The position numbers and the translations under genes are program-made. A stretch of 64,000 nucleotides of DNA from Dolichospermum sp. DET69. Its GTDB lineage: Bacteria > Cyanobacteriota > Cyanobacteriia > Cyanobacteriales > Nostocaceae. Below, in pieces: positions 1 to 9,344 of this stretch. The notes below the pieces were generated by a model. The model had not been told where the DNA came from, ran no database searches, and worked only from the letters and a program-made list of their open reading frames with translations. Each line of letters starts with the position of its first letter. Within the stretch, counting starts at the first letter, position 1. The stretch covers positions 5,389,272 through 5,453,271 of the forward strand of contig CP070233.1 of the NCBI GenBank assembly GCA_017355425.1, read 5' to 3'.

Positions 1-97
1 TCCCTGTTCCCTGTTCCCTGTTCCCTGTTCCCTGTTCCCTGTTCCCTGTTCCCTGTTCCCTGTTCCCTATTACCTATTACCTATTGCCTATTACCTA
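1..97. repeat. Heptameric short tandem repeats
   Basis: About nine head-to-tail copies of the heptamer CCCTGTT run from base 1 to about 68, followed by degenerate CCTATTA heptamers to about 97. This is the STRR class common in Nostocales intergenic DNA. The array abuts the 3' end of the Nudix gene. The left end of the array lies outside the window. Confidence 0.9.
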
Positions 98-643
98 TTA
101 TAAAAATGAACGCAATAGGAAAAAACTAGCAATAGATTTAGCATCTACAGGTTCTCCTGCCAAAATGGCTTTTTCCAATTCTTCAGGAGTTAGTAATACT
201 GTCTCAATGTCTTCATCTTCGTCTTGTTCTGGTGGTGTTTCCAGCTTTTCTAAATCTCTAGCAATAAATGCATAGATGATTTCATCGGAATAACCAGGAG
301 CAAGGAAAAATTCTCCTAGCTTATCCCACTGACGAGCATGATAGCCAGTTTCTTCCTCAATTTCCCGTTTGACTGTCTCTAAAGGATCTTCATTGGGTTC
401 TACCGTCCCCGCAGGAAATTCTAATAATCTGCCCTGCACTGCAAACCGATATTGACGTACAAGTACCAGTTTACCTTCTGCGGTAATGGGGATAGCCAGA
501 GCGCCACCAGGGTGACGAATGCATTCCCATTCCCCTTCAGCTTTGTTGGGTAAACGCAAGCGATTAACCTCAAAGTTAAACTTGCGTCCTTTATAAAATA
601 AGCGTTGCTTCAGCAACTGTGGTAATTCTCTACCTAATGGCAT
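98..643 (-). CDS. Nudix hydrolase, ADP-ribose pyrophosphatase type
   Basis: A 181-aa protein with a complete Nudix box near residues 79-101: a Gly, then Glu, then the REIEEETGY core that binds the divalent metal. The N-terminal beta region and the Arg-rich strand before the box (LVLVRQYRF) are typical of the ADP-ribose/NDP-sugar pyrophosphatase branch, which hydrolyses ADP-ribose to AMP and ribose 5-phosphate. The exact substrate cannot be read from sequence. It is the last gene of a minus-strand series after dnaK, the TPR gene and folK, with a 97-bp gap to folK. The length is normal. Confidence 0.85.
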   Translation of the reverse strand: MPLGRELPQLLKQRLFYKGRKFNFEVNRLRLPNKAEGEWECIRHPGGALAIPITAEGKLVLVRQYRFAVQGRLLEFPAGTVEPNEDPLETVKREIEEETGYHARQWDKLGEFFLAPGYSDEIIYAFIARDLEKLETPPEQDEDEDIETVLLTPEELEKAILAGEPVDAKSIASFFLLRSFL

Positions 644-740
644 ATTAAAATTCTACCGTCTGTAATACAGAGAACGTATACGGGGGTTTTTTGTTGTTAT
701 CAGTTCTTTTTGGGTTGCAAAAATGATAATTTTTTACCCA

Positions 741-1229
741 CTACAACAAATATACATCAGAAGTGTCTATCTCCAGTAGTAAATTTTGAATTACCCTTTG
801 AGATACAGGATCTATCCAATCTGGAGCAATTTCTGCTAGAGGGACTAAAACAAAAGCTCTTTCAGTCATGCGGGGATGGGGAATTTGGAGATTTGGCTGA
901 TCTAAAATTAAGTCATCATATAATAACAAATCTAGATCTAAAGTGCGTGGACCCCAGTGTTCCTGACGCACACGCCCAAACTCTTGTTCAATTGTTAGTA
1001 ATTGTGCTAATAAAGCTTGTGGTGAAATTTGCACGGATAATATCGCACAACCATTTAAGTAATCTGGCTGAGTTGGTCCTATGGCTTTGGTACGATACCA
1101 ACTCGATTTAGCTTGTATCGTTATACCTGATGTTTGGGCTAAAGCTTCTAAAGCTCCTGCTAAAATAGCTGGGGAATTACCCATATTACTACCGAGAGCG
1201 ATCGCAGTTCTAGCGGCAGTTTTTACCAT
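741..1229 (-). CDS. folK: 2-amino-4-hydroxy-6-hydroxymethyldihydropteridine pyrophosphokinase
   Basis: A 162-aa cytoplasmic folate enzyme that transfers pyrophosphate from ATP to 6-hydroxymethyl-7,8-dihydropterin. The N-terminus has the family start IALGSNMGN, and the hallmark GPRTLDLDLLLYDD segment (residues about 92-105) carries the two Asp residues that bind magnesium. A following HPRM segment (about 117-120) is also conserved. Length is standard. It lies 54 bp after the zinc-ribbon TPR gene on the same strand, so co-transcription with the Hsp70 genes is likely but not shown. Confidence 0.93.
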   Translation of the reverse strand: MVKTAARTAIALGSNMGNSPAILAGALEALAQTSGITIQAKSSWYRTKAIGPTQPDYLNGCAILSVQISPQALLAQLLTIEQEFGRVRQEHWGPRTLDLDLLLYDDLILDQPNLQIPHPRMTERAFVLVPLAEIAPDWIDPVSQRVIQNLLLEIDTSDVYLL

Positions 1230-1283
1230 TCTATCAGACTCCTACACATCTGGGTTGGTTGTAATTTTGCAAAAGTCTATGTC

Positions 1284-1697
1284 TCAAACGTTTTCAGATA
1301 GCTTGATCATTTGTAGACAATCACAAGCAATTGCATTTTGTGGGTCAAATTTGAGTGCTTGTTGCCAAGATGCGATCGCTTCTCTCCATTCTCCTTGCAA
1401 TGCCCATATTTTCCCAGCTAAGGTATGAAAGTCTGCATGACTGGAATACAAAGCTAAAGCTTGATTGTTGTGCGTTGCTGCTTCTGGATAAAACCCTTTT
1501 GAAAACAAATCCAGGGCTTGTCTGTGATACCAAATAGCTTGATCATGCAAAGTAATCAAGTCAGATAAATCGGCTTTGCAGCGTCTACAAGTTGGCGAAT
1601 GGGGACGCAATGGAGAAGTCTGGCTGTGATTTTCTCCCCCTTGCGTCCCTGCTCCCTTTGTTGTCCGATAAATTGCTGCACAAACAGGACATTTCAT
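1284..1697 (-). CDS. Zinc-ribbon TPR protein
   Basis: A 137-aa protein starting six bases after the dnaK stop, so the two are almost certainly co-transcribed. It has one CxxC at residues 3-6 and a second at 37-40, a probable zinc ribbon, followed by about two TPR-type helical pairs (from about residue 50 to the end). The 30 residues between the Cys pairs are rich in Gly, Ser and Pro. They are encoded by DNA resembling the intergenic TCCCTGC-type heptamers, so the linker may be a small in-frame repeat insertion. A role with the neighbouring Hsp70 is inferred from context only. Confidence 0.75.
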   Translation of the reverse strand: MKCPVCAAIYRTTKGAGTQGGENHSQTSPLRPHSPTCRRCKADLSDLITLHDQAIWYHRQALDLFSKGFYPEAATHNNQALALYSSHADFHTLAGKIWALQGEWREAIASWQQALKFDPQNAIACDCLQMIKLSENV

Positions 1698-1703
1698 AAT
1701 TTC

Positions 1704-3464
1704 TTACTTTGACTGATTGGAAATTGCGTAGTACAGAAAATCTGAGAGTTCTTCTTGCAACTCGGATAATTCTGCACTCTGGTTTGCACTCGCATCTTCA
1801 ATCTGGGCTAATAAGTCTTGTAATTCCTCTGCTTGTTCAGAATCTAGTGTGGGCAATGTTTGTTGAGCGCGGTCTAAAAGTGCTGCTAATTCTGGAGCTA
1901 TTTCTACTGCGGAAACTGTCTCTTTAGCTGACATTCCGATAGTTTCATCAACTTCAAACAAGGCATCTAAATCTGCCCTTGCTTGCTTCAATTCATGGCT
2001 AGAAAGCTTCTCAATCCCTGCATTATTGACTACTAGCGTTCCCTGTTGTCCTTTACCTTTTTCAGTAGTGGTGACAGTCAGAATGCCATTGATATCAAAG
2101 TCAAAGTGAACCTCAACTTGAATACCTCCTGCGGGTTTGGGTGGTAAGTTCTCGACTCTAAAATCACCTAGCGGCACATTTTCTTCGGCGATCGCATTTT
2201 CTCCCTGAAAAACTTCAATTTCTACCACTTCTTGTTCATCAGACACAGTGTAATAAACTTGAGAGCGAGAAACGGGAACAACACTGTTACGGGGAATAAT
2301 CACACTGAAGTAACCAGGCATAATCCCCATTGGTGTTGACACAGCCGCAGCAATACCCAAGGAATGGGGAATCACATCTACAAGAATGGCATCCACAGAT
2401 TCACCTACCAACACCCCAGCTTGTAAAGCTGCTCCCAAAGCCACACAAAGGTCTGGTTGAATACCATCACTGGGAGTCTGTCCCAGATGTTCTGAAATCA
2501 TTTCTTGGACTAGAGGAATGCGTGTCGAACCACCCACTAAGATAATCCGGTCAATATCACCAGGCAATAGATCTGCATCGGTGAGAGCGCGGTCAATGGC
2601 CTCTAAAGTTTCTGTTAATAAGGGGCGAATCAATTTTTCCAAATCTGCTCGCGGTACTTCTGTCTCTAGATGGAGTGCAGTCTTGCCTTTAGTACCTAAA
2701 AAGGCTTCCCGAACTGTGGCAAAACCATGGGAACTCAGATCAATTTTTAACTGCTCGGCTGCTCGTAAAAGACGCGCTTGGGTGACAGCATCATCTGGCA
2801 CATCCACACTATGCTGTTTACGAAATAAATCCACTAGATAAAGTTGTAACAGCCTGTCAAAATCGTCTCCACCCAAGCGGTTATTACCATGAGTAGCTAA
2901 TACTTCTGTGACTTCGCCTGTAATTTCGACTACCGACACATCAAAAGTACCACCTCCCAAGTCATAAACCACAACCCGTTCTGTCTCTTCGGAACGCAAA
3001 TCATAAGCTAAAGCGGCTGCTGTTGGTTCGTTGATAATTTGCAGCACCTCTAAACCAGCGATCTCCCCAGCGGTTTTAGTTGCTTGCCGTTGAGCATCTG
3101 TAAAGTAAGCGGGAACTGTAATCACTGCTTGGGTAATTGCTTCTCCCAAAGCATTTTCAGCCCGTTGTTTGAGAGCGCGGAGAATAATGGCGGAAACTTC
3201 ATGGGGTAAGTATTCTTTATCTCCTAAAGTGGTTTTGTGGTCAGTTCCCATCCACCGTTTAATTGACTTCACGGTGCGTTCGGGAGCGGCAGCATATTGA
3301 CGCAGTGCTTCTCGTCCCACTAGCACTTTACCCGTATCGCTAAACCCTACACAGGAAGGCAAAATCAGGTCACCATCTTCTCCTGGCAATACCCGCACCT
3401 GTCCGTTTTCGACAATTGCTACTTCAGAATTTGTTGTCCCTAAATCAATACCAACTGCTTTCAT
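1704..3464 (-). CDS. dnaK: Hsp70 chaperone, DnaK family
   Basis: A 586-aa Hsp70. The ATPase domain has the phosphate-1 motif GIDLGTTNSEVAIV at the N-terminus, the DLGGGTFDVSV phosphate-2 motif (about 167-177) and the adenosine motif ILVGGSTRIPLVQ (about 308-320). A substrate-binding beta domain follows from about 375, and then a shortened helical lid. It lacks the long Gly-rich tail and is about 50 residues shorter than housekeeping DnaK, so it is probably one of the extra cyanobacterial DnaK paralogues. The group II intron ends about 80 bp upstream. The matching GrpE, J-domain and TPR genes lie on the same strand 23.6 kb away (27136-30861), suggesting a split operon. No strong Shine-Dalgarno sequence precedes the ATG. 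Confidence 0.93.
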   Translation of the reverse strand: MKAVGIDLGTTNSEVAIVENGQVRVLPGEDGDLILPSCVGFSDTGKVLVGREALRQYAAAPERTVKSIKRWMGTDHKTTLGDKEYLPHEVSAIILRALKQRAENALGEAITQAVITVPAYFTDAQRQATKTAGEIAGLEVLQIINEPTAAALAYDLRSEETERVVVYDLGGGTFDVSVVEITGEVTEVLATHGNNRLGGDDFDRLLQLYLVDLFRKQHSVDVPDDAVTQARLLRAAEQLKIDLSSHGFATVREAFLGTKGKTALHLETEVPRADLEKLIRPLLTETLEAIDRALTDADLLPGDIDRIILVGGSTRIPLVQEMISEHLGQTPSDGIQPDLCVALGAALQAGVLVGESVDAILVDVIPHSLGIAAAVSTPMGIMPGYFSVIIPRNSVVPVSRSQVYYTVSDEQEVVEIEVFQGENAIAEENVPLGDFRVENLPPKPAGGIQVEVHFDFDINGILTVTTTEKGKGQQGTLVVNNAGIEKLSSHELKQARADLDALFEVDETIGMSAKETVSAVEIAPELAALLDRAQQTLPTLDSEQAEELQDLLAQIEDASANQSAELSELQEELSDFLYYAISNQSK

Positions 3465-3497
3465 AATTTCTAAATTTAAAAGTTTTTTGCCCCTGGT

Positions 3498-3526
3498 GCG
3501 ATTGTGAAGCGCGACCCAGTAATCGC
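3498..3526. repeat. HIP1-split small palindromic repeat
   Basis: A 29-bp variant of the small repeat seen many times here: GCGAT, then about 21 palindromic bases containing GAAGCGCGACC, then CGC. It lies between the group II intron 3' end and the dnaK start. Confidence 0.65.
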
Positions 3527-3585
3527 GTCAGATCACATCGTATGGTAGAGTCGAGGAGGGATATTATTCCCTGCCCCTCTCTGTT

Positions 3586-3622
3586 AAATCTGGGCGTGCA
3601 GCTTTCACTGCACCCAGCTTCC
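3586..3622 (-). ncRNA. Group II intron domain V
   Basis: A 37-nt hairpin on the minus strand. An AGC catalytic triad is followed by a stem TGGGTGCAG that pairs with CTGCACGCCCA around a GAAA tetraloop. It lies eight bases after the restored maturase stop and just before a domain VI-like stem, the expected order in a bacterial group II intron. Confidence 0.8.
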
Positions 3623-3629
3623 GATGTTC

Positions 3630-5175
3630 TTAACTTTCGCTTTTGCTCATGTGAATGTAATCGTGGCAGATGAAAGTGAATTGCTAGAAGGTTTTTGGGT
3701 TTACCATTCTTATGGTTTCCATCTATATGATGTAAGTGTACCTTCTCATCACTGAGCATTTTTAGACCACAATGACCACATTTATGGCTTTGCCGTTTGA
3801 GGGCTTTAGAGGTATTGTTGTTATAGAGCTTGCTGTTACGCTCGCTCCAGTAACTCAAATCTCCGTCGTATGGTGATTTCTCACCTTTGACATTGATGTG
3901 TTTGTTTACGGAGTAAGGAACTGCTGGGAATGCCTTCTTTATTAACTCTTGGCTAGTAAGGCGATTCTGTTTAGTTTCCTTGTTGAATACCCTAAATGCT
4001 CTGTGATTGATGTGCCATAGGGAGAACCTTGACCCATCCATCTTGCAGAAGCGGTGGTAGTTCCTCCAACCTCTAACTACAGGGGCTAATTTCTCAGCCT
4101 TTGTGGTAGCACCATAATTCGAGTTGTTGACGATGTGTTTTACTTTCTTGCGAAAAGATTTAAAGTTGTCCGCAGATGGAACGCATCTAAACTTCCCGTT
4201 TTTCTGGACTTTAAAATGCCAGCCGAGGAAATCAAACCCATCTGTCGCGGCGGTTAGCTTTGTCTTTTTCTCGCTGACTTTCATTCCCCGCTCTGCTAGG
4301 AACTGACTGATTTTGTCAAGTATTTCTGTGGCATCGTCTTGAGGTCTAAGTATTATTACCATGTCATCCGCATAACGGATTGATGGTTCTTTTATTGACC
4401 CTCCGGCATCTTTATATGTATGAATACTTTCGATACCGTTTAAGGCGATGTTAGCTAATAGTGGACTTACCACTCCGCCTTGAGGTGTTCCTTGTTCAGG
4501 AAACTCTGGATTAACTCCGGCTTTGAGACATCGGAAGATTCCTTGTCTTATGCTATAAGGAGCGATGAGTTTATCCATGATAGCGGTGTGGTTTATCCTA
4601 TCGAAACATTTTTCGATATCGAGTTCTATAACTCGTTTATCTATTCCGTTGGCGATAGAGCTTAGGTTGATGAACAAGATTTTCTGTGCGTCATGCGCTG
4701 AACGTCCTGTCCTAAATCCGTAGCTTCTAGCGTGGAATGTTGCTTCGTGTGCTGGTTCTAATGCGTACTTGATAAGGCACTGATATGCTCTATCTGCAAT
4801 AGTGGGGACTTTGAGAATTCGGGTTTTACCATCCTTTTTAGGAATGGGTATTTCACGCAATCCCTGGTGTTTCCAGTCATTGCATTCGGTTCTAAGTTTT
4901 TCATTTAGTTCAAACCTTTGCTCGAATGAGAGCGCGGTTTTCCCGTCAATTCCCGCTGTCTTTTTCCCGGCATTTAGCTGTGTTACTTGACGGATAGCCA
5001 GTAATCTCGCTGCGGTAGACTTCAGAATCAGCTTTTGTAGGGACTTCGCTTTGCGCTTGTCGCCAACTTGAACCGCTTTGTACACTCGTTTTTGTAGGCG
5101 GAATAAGCTACGGCGGAATTTCTTCCAGGGCAACGTCTTCCAAGATTCACTAGAGTTGTCTCTGTGTCCAATCAT
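3630..5175 (-). pseudogene. Group II intron RT/maturase, HNH domain frameshifted
   Basis: The intron-encoded protein has an N-terminal RT-0 region, RT fingers and palm (TPQGGVVSPLLANI, catalytic YADD near residue 280), domain X/maturase (GWRNYHRFC) and a C-terminal HNH nuclease with CGHCGLKML and HLHHIDGNHKNG. The ATG at 5175 is preferred because GGAG precedes it by six bases; an in-frame ATG at 5205 also exists. One extra base near 3669-3672 breaks the end of the HNH domain. The shifted frame reads CHDYIHMSKSES and stops at 3630, restoring the last metal-binding Cys and His. The unshifted frame runs through domains V/VI into dnaK (to 3445), which is clearly not native. RT and maturase parts look intact, so splicing may persist. 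A sequencing error is possible. Confidence 0.82.
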
Positions 5176-5733
5176 GCTCTGCTCCAATCTGTGTATTCTG
5201 AACACCTCAGACCAATTACGGTCTGTCCTACCCGAATTGAGGGAGTTCCGCTGCTCGTCTAGCCTACTTATGGGGTTCGACCACCCTTAGACCCTCAATC
5301 CGTTTTTATTCGTTCCCTCGGTTGATTGTTCGTTCCTTTAGGTGTAGCCAATTCAACCACTGGATTCCCTGGACTCTTGCCGCTATTATTTAGAGATGCG
5401 GCGGGAATTAACTCCAGTAAAGTCAGGATTTTGATGTTGTGTCCTGCTTTATCCTAGGTTGCTTTTCTAGGCTCTGTTTCACCGTGGGAACTCCCCATTA
5501 ACGCCGAGTGTCATCCCACAACGGATGTCTGATTGCGTCCTGTTCCTAGCTTCGACCTCCCGAAACCGAGTCGGGTCATCGTAGGCAGATAGGGAGTCAT
5601 ACCTGAGTCTGGCAGATGGGACTTGCACCCATATCAGACCGAGAGTTCAACCTTTCTCTATTTCTAGATTGGGTTGGTTAGCTTATGTACGGGCTGGATA
5701 CCGTGATTCAGCTAACAACGAATCGCACCTAAA

Positions 5734-5837
5734 TAAAATATCGCATTTTGGCAGCATGACGGCTTCATCACTAGGGATAAGATTACAAGATATTGACCAA
5801 ATAATTCATAATTTTTAGTTGATAATGCAATAGCGAA
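5734..5837. repeat. 104-bp repeat, copy 1
   Basis: About 104 bp nearly identical (about four mismatches) to 9241-9344 in direct orientation. A further short match (GGATAAACACCACAA) follows at 5881-5895 and 9390-9404. Group II intron 1 begins six bases from its left edge. The two copies bracket the AAA-nuclease and HEPN genes. Confidence 0.88.
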
Positions 5838-5900
5838 ACACTATCAAGCCGAAAGACAGAACTGCGTGGGGAGAATGGTTGGATAAACACCACAAAATAC

Positions 5901-7451
5901 TCACGCCCGAATCACAGTAATCGCCCGTTGATTTTCCGTCACCATAACCTGAGTTGACAAACGTTCTTCCATTGGTAGGGCATTTTTACGCCTGTCAAAC
6001 ACAAATAACCAACCAAAATCTAACCCCAAACGCCCTAAATAGGATTCTAATTGCTCAATACCATCAGTTTGGGGGTCACGCTTTTTCTCGCGCCATACCT
6101 TTAACTCCATACCTAATGTTACATCTTTATACCGCAGACATAAATCCATTCTGTCACTACCAATTGCATATTCCCTCTCCAGAGTTCCACCACCGTTAAC
6201 AACACGATGTAAGAAAGCCATTAATACAATATGCGGTGCGATTTCATGATAGCCAGTGCTACCTAATAACGGTTCTCCATGCTGTCGCCAAAACTTGAGA
6301 AATGCTGCAAGTAATGTATCTATATTTAATTCCCCTTCTGAGGTTAACCAAGTTGGTGCAATCCTTGGTAGGGAAGCCATTGGTGTCACAGTTAACACTC
6401 TGGGTAAAACTTCTCGATAAATTGGATTAGCAATGCTTAATCCACCTTGGGGGTGCATTTTACACAAACCCAAATCAATCACAAATTGAATATCATCGTT
6501 GGGTATATTCCCCAATTCCAAACCCGCTAACATTGGCTCGATAATTGCTTTTATCCTTGGCTCTCGTAAACGTTCAGCTAAACTATCAAGATGAGTATCT
6601 TGACGGGCAATTAATATTTCTTTAGCTTGTAAAATATGTTCTTTTGTAATAGCAATACTTCTATCTTTAACCATTTTTTCCACAACTTCTTTAGCAAGAG
6701 CATTAACTAACCAAGGTTGTCCCTGGGTTAAATCAAAAGCTGTGGCTGTGGCTTCTGAAGTGAAAATTTGTCCTGTTTCTTCTGTGTGTTGTTGATATAG
6801 TTCTTGCACCTCTACAGCATTAAAATTTCTCAAGGTAATGGAAATGACTTTAATATTAAAAGGACTGGATGTGTTTAATCTGTCACTACCACCGGATGCC
6901 ACCTTATAATCTCGCACATCACGTAAACCAATTAATCCCACAGATATGGGAAAATTTTCTGGACGACTGCGATAACCATCTCGTAATTGCCTTAGTACCG
7001 AAATTAGGGTTTCGTCTTGCAAAGAGTCAATTTCATCTATAAATAATACCAAGGGACGCTTAATCGCTCGTGACCAAGCTCTTAAATTTTCGCCAATTCT
7101 CTGACCAGGAGCATTATAAACCCACGTTGGGGGTTGTAGTTCTGGGGATAGGTCATCCTCAATTGTATTCTGCCAAGTTCCCAAAATCGCTAATTCTGCT
7201 GCACTGGGGTCATGATTAAAAGCACTTCCCACCTCTGCCGATACCATTACTGCTGCATAACGTCCAGTTGCGGTAAGTTGCTGCGCTAGGGCTAACATTG
7301 CCGTTGTTTTCCCCGTTTGTCGGGGTGCATGAACGACAAAATAACTTTCTTGTTCAATCAGCACCGACAAGTCGGGGAGACGACTTGTTGCTGAGAGCGT
7401 ATAGTGTTTATCAGGTTTACACGGACCTGCAATATTAAACCAGCGAGACAT
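5901..7451 (-). CDS. AAA+ ATPase fused to a PD-(D/E)XK-like nuclease
   Basis: About 516 aa from the ATG at 7451; a GTG eight codons upstream (7475) is possible, but family members usually begin MxxFNxAGPCKPDxHY, which favours 7451. Counted from the GTG, Walker A is PRQTGKTT (K56) and Walker B LFIDEID (D147, E148). A helical/winged-helix middle follows from about 225. The C-terminal ~90 residues contain D444, E457 and K459 in the spacing of a PD-(D/E)XK core (MDLCLRYKDV, GMELKVWRE). The layout is that of cyanobacterial AAA-like ATPases with a nuclease tail. Function is unknown; a defence or mobile-element role is inferred from the neighbourhood. It stands alone on the minus strand and ends beside the 104-bp repeat. 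Confidence 0.75.
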   Translation of the reverse strand: MSRWFNIAGPCKPDKHYTLSATSRLPDLSVLIEQESYFVVHAPRQTGKTTAMLALAQQLTATGRYAAVMVSAEVGSAFNHDPSAAELAILGTWQNTIEDDLSPELQPPTWVYNAPGQRIGENLRAWSRAIKRPLVLFIDEIDSLQDETLISVLRQLRDGYRSRPENFPISVGLIGLRDVRDYKVASGGSDRLNTSSPFNIKVISITLRNFNAVEVQELYQQHTEETGQIFTSEATATAFDLTQGQPWLVNALAKEVVEKMVKDRSIAITKEHILQAKEILIARQDTHLDSLAERLREPRIKAIIEPMLAGLELGNIPNDDIQFVIDLGLCKMHPQGGLSIANPIYREVLPRVLTVTPMASLPRIAPTWLTSEGELNIDTLLAAFLKFWRQHGEPLLGSTGYHEIAPHIVLMAFLHRVVNGGGTLEREYAIGSDRMDLCLRYKDVTLGMELKVWREKKRDPQTDGIEQLESYLGRLGLDFGWLFVFDRRKNALPMEERLSTQVMVTENQRAITVIRA

Positions 7452-7674
7452 GGGATTTTGGCAGTTAGCGGACACTTTGAGTGTAGACTATTTTAAGGTT
7501 GGGGATTTTTGTTCGTTTAAGCATCGGGTATATATACTGAATTATTCCGTCTATTACACGGAAAAGGATGATAGCTAGAAAATTTATTGCTATTCACCCT
7601 GATTTGAGTAGTTATGCGGAAATTTTCTGTATAATAGGTGTATTTTGATCGTCAGTCTACATTTAGCTAAAAAT
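7452..7674. other. Divergent intergenic region
   Basis: About 220 bp between the AAA-nuclease gene and the broken HEPN gene, which diverge from it, so promoters for both should lie here. The DNA is AT-rich; no clear promoter hexamer pair or operator was recognised. Confidence 0.5.
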
Positions 7675-9011
7675 ATGCTTGGGCAAAACTATTTTGAGAA
7701 ACGACTAGGTGATATATATCAATATTCACGTATTGCATATAAAAATGGTAAAGGTATAATTAATGACAGAGAATATTTTTGGGAGTTATGTGTAGATGCT
7801 TGTGGAAATATAATATTCATTCTAAGTTTATACAACTCCCTTCAAGATTCAACTAATATATCTAAAATCAAACATTTTTCTGGAGTATCTGATGACGATA
7901 TTTGGAGTTTAAATTGCACTGATATTCATATTTTAGCAAAAGAAGTTGAAGTTTCTGAAAAGCTAGTAAAGCTAGTTCTATTTTGCCTTCCAAGCTCTAT
8001 TGTTCTAGTACGCAAAGATCAGTTACCGAGTGAAATCACTTTAGCAAAAGCTTATTTTAGTAATTTCAATTTCTCTGGAGTTGACTGTGAACGAGGATTC
8101 TTCATCAACGTTGGTAGTAAAAAGTTTTGTTTCCAAACCCTTGAGACTAATAAAGAGCTTATTAAACTTATTGAGATTGGTAGAATTCCTAATGCACTCC
8201 TTTCTCAAGTAAGCATCCCGGTTAATAAAAATGACAGTATTTCCGCGATTGAGGACGAAGCCAATTCGATAAGCTGGTTTTTGAGTCTTCTAAACCTTAA
8301 TTTGGGTTTTATTCCAATTATCGAATATTCTTCTGATAGTGAGATTCTTCAATATTCTTTGGAGAACACTGTTAAAACTTCTTTTTGTAGAAGATATATA
8401 ATCGATAATTTTCGTATAAATGAGGGTATCCCAAAGGCTTTTGAAAGTTGTTATGAAAGCTATAAGAATTGGCAAACCAAAATAGATATTAATTCTGTAA
8501 TTGGCTTCTTAGTGGAAATTAATCAACAAGAATAAGTAGGTTAGCATTAAAAATTGTCGTTATGGCAAGGCAAGAGGCAAGAGGCAAAAGGCAAGATTGA
8601 AGAGGGTTTGGGCGATTTTACTTTTCTTTACACAGATTGGTTTTATTCTGTTCACCTACTTATATAGATTTAAAATTAGCAGTAATGCTAATGGCTTATG
8701 AATCCTTGTTATTTAAATATTTGTTAAATCAAGGACTATCTCAAGATAAGATTGGAGAGAATATCCAGCAGAAGCTAGGACAAATAAATAAATATTTGCG
8801 TTTTATTCCTAGCGACATGATGGATGATATGTTGCGAGCTTCAGTGCGTAATCCATTATTCCATCAAGGAGAAATTCCATTGCTAACACTTGATGATAAA
8901 ATAAATTTATTTAAGAAATACTACGACTTGCTTATAAAAATTATTCTAAGAATTCTTGGTTACACAGGTCAGTATATGTCTGTGGACACTCATAGACCTT
9001 CCCAACCGTGA
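7675..9011 (+). pseudogene. HEPN-domain protein gene interrupted by a MITE
   Basis: Two frames belong together: 7675-8535 (ATG; a TTG ten codons earlier is possible) and 8661-9011. Between them lies a 126-bp element flanked by TA. Removing the element and one TA joins the frames exactly, reading INQQE then YIDLKLAVMLMAYESLL. The restored protein would be about 402 residues: an unrecognised N-terminal part (about 285 aa) and a C-terminal helical domain with RNPLFH, an R-x4-H motif of HEPN RNases. The pattern of a large N-terminal part plus a HEPN tail resembles ApeA-like abortive-infection proteins, but the N-terminal domain is not identified. As it stands the HEPN half has no obvious start or ribosome-binding site. 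Interrupted, so presumably inactive. Confidence 0.72.
8535..8660. mobile_element. 126-bp MITE with TA target duplication
   Basis: Imperfect terminal inverted repeats AGTAGGTTAGCA and AGTAGGTGAACA (10 of 12 match), flanked on both sides by TA. The inside carries GGCAAGA-type heptamers. TA duplication and size fit IS630/Tc1-type MITEs known in filamentous cyanobacteria. The insertion is proven by the exact restoration of the host reading frame on removal. It contains no gene. Confidence 0.85.
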
Positions 9012-9055
9012 AGGCACTACCTAACTAACTGCACCGTTAAACATCTTAGAGAAAA

Positions 9056-9084
9056 GCGATTCCTAGGTCGCGCTTCGCTGTCGC
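9056..9084. repeat. HIP1-split small palindromic repeat
   Basis: A 29-bp element: GCGAT, TCCTAGGTCGCGCTTCGCTG, then TCGC. It is the reverse-orientation form of the element seen at 45061-45089 and elsewhere in this window. Confidence 0.75.
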
Positions 9085-9240
9085 TCAATTTCTAAACTCT
9101 CTATAACCCTTGTAGAGACGTTCCATGGAACGTCTCTACATTATTTTTCGGAGATATCTAATTTGCAATTATTTAAACTCAAATATTACTATTTGCGTAT
9201 TTATATTGAGAAAACCCTGGTTTATACTTCAATTGTAATA

Positions 9241-9344
9241 TAAAATATCGCATTTTGGCAGCATGACTGCCTCACCACTAGGGATAAGATTACAAGATAT
9301 TGACCAAATAATTCATAATTTTTAGTTGATAATGCGATAGCGAA
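9241..9344. repeat. 104-bp repeat, copy 2
   Basis: Direct copy of 5734-5837 with about four substitutions. Its right edge runs into a HIP1-split palindrome (9334 onward) that is degenerate or absent in copy 1. Recombination between the copies would delete the AAA-nuclease and HEPN genes. Confidence 0.88.

Larger units (their letters stand above)
3545..5728 (-). mobile_element. Group II intron with reverse transcriptase ORF
   Basis: The 5' end at 5728 starts GTGCGATTCG, a classic group II intron boundary, followed by about 520 nt of structured domain I-III sequence without an ORF. The maturase/RT frame follows, then a domain V hairpin (3586-3622). The 3' end CGACTCTAC falls near 3545, uncertain by about 3 nt. 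Both ends are supported by a second, deleted copy at 40721-41057 sharing the same first ten bases and the same last nine. The intron sits between the end of the 104-bp repeat (5734) and dnaK (3464), on the dnaK strand, so it could be spliced from a transcript entering dnaK. Confidence 0.9.

Noticed and set aside
3445..3629. Extended C-terminus of the intron protein reaching into dnaK
   Set aside because: It reads through domains V and VI of the ribozyme; the +1 frame gives the conserved HNH end and a stop at 3630.
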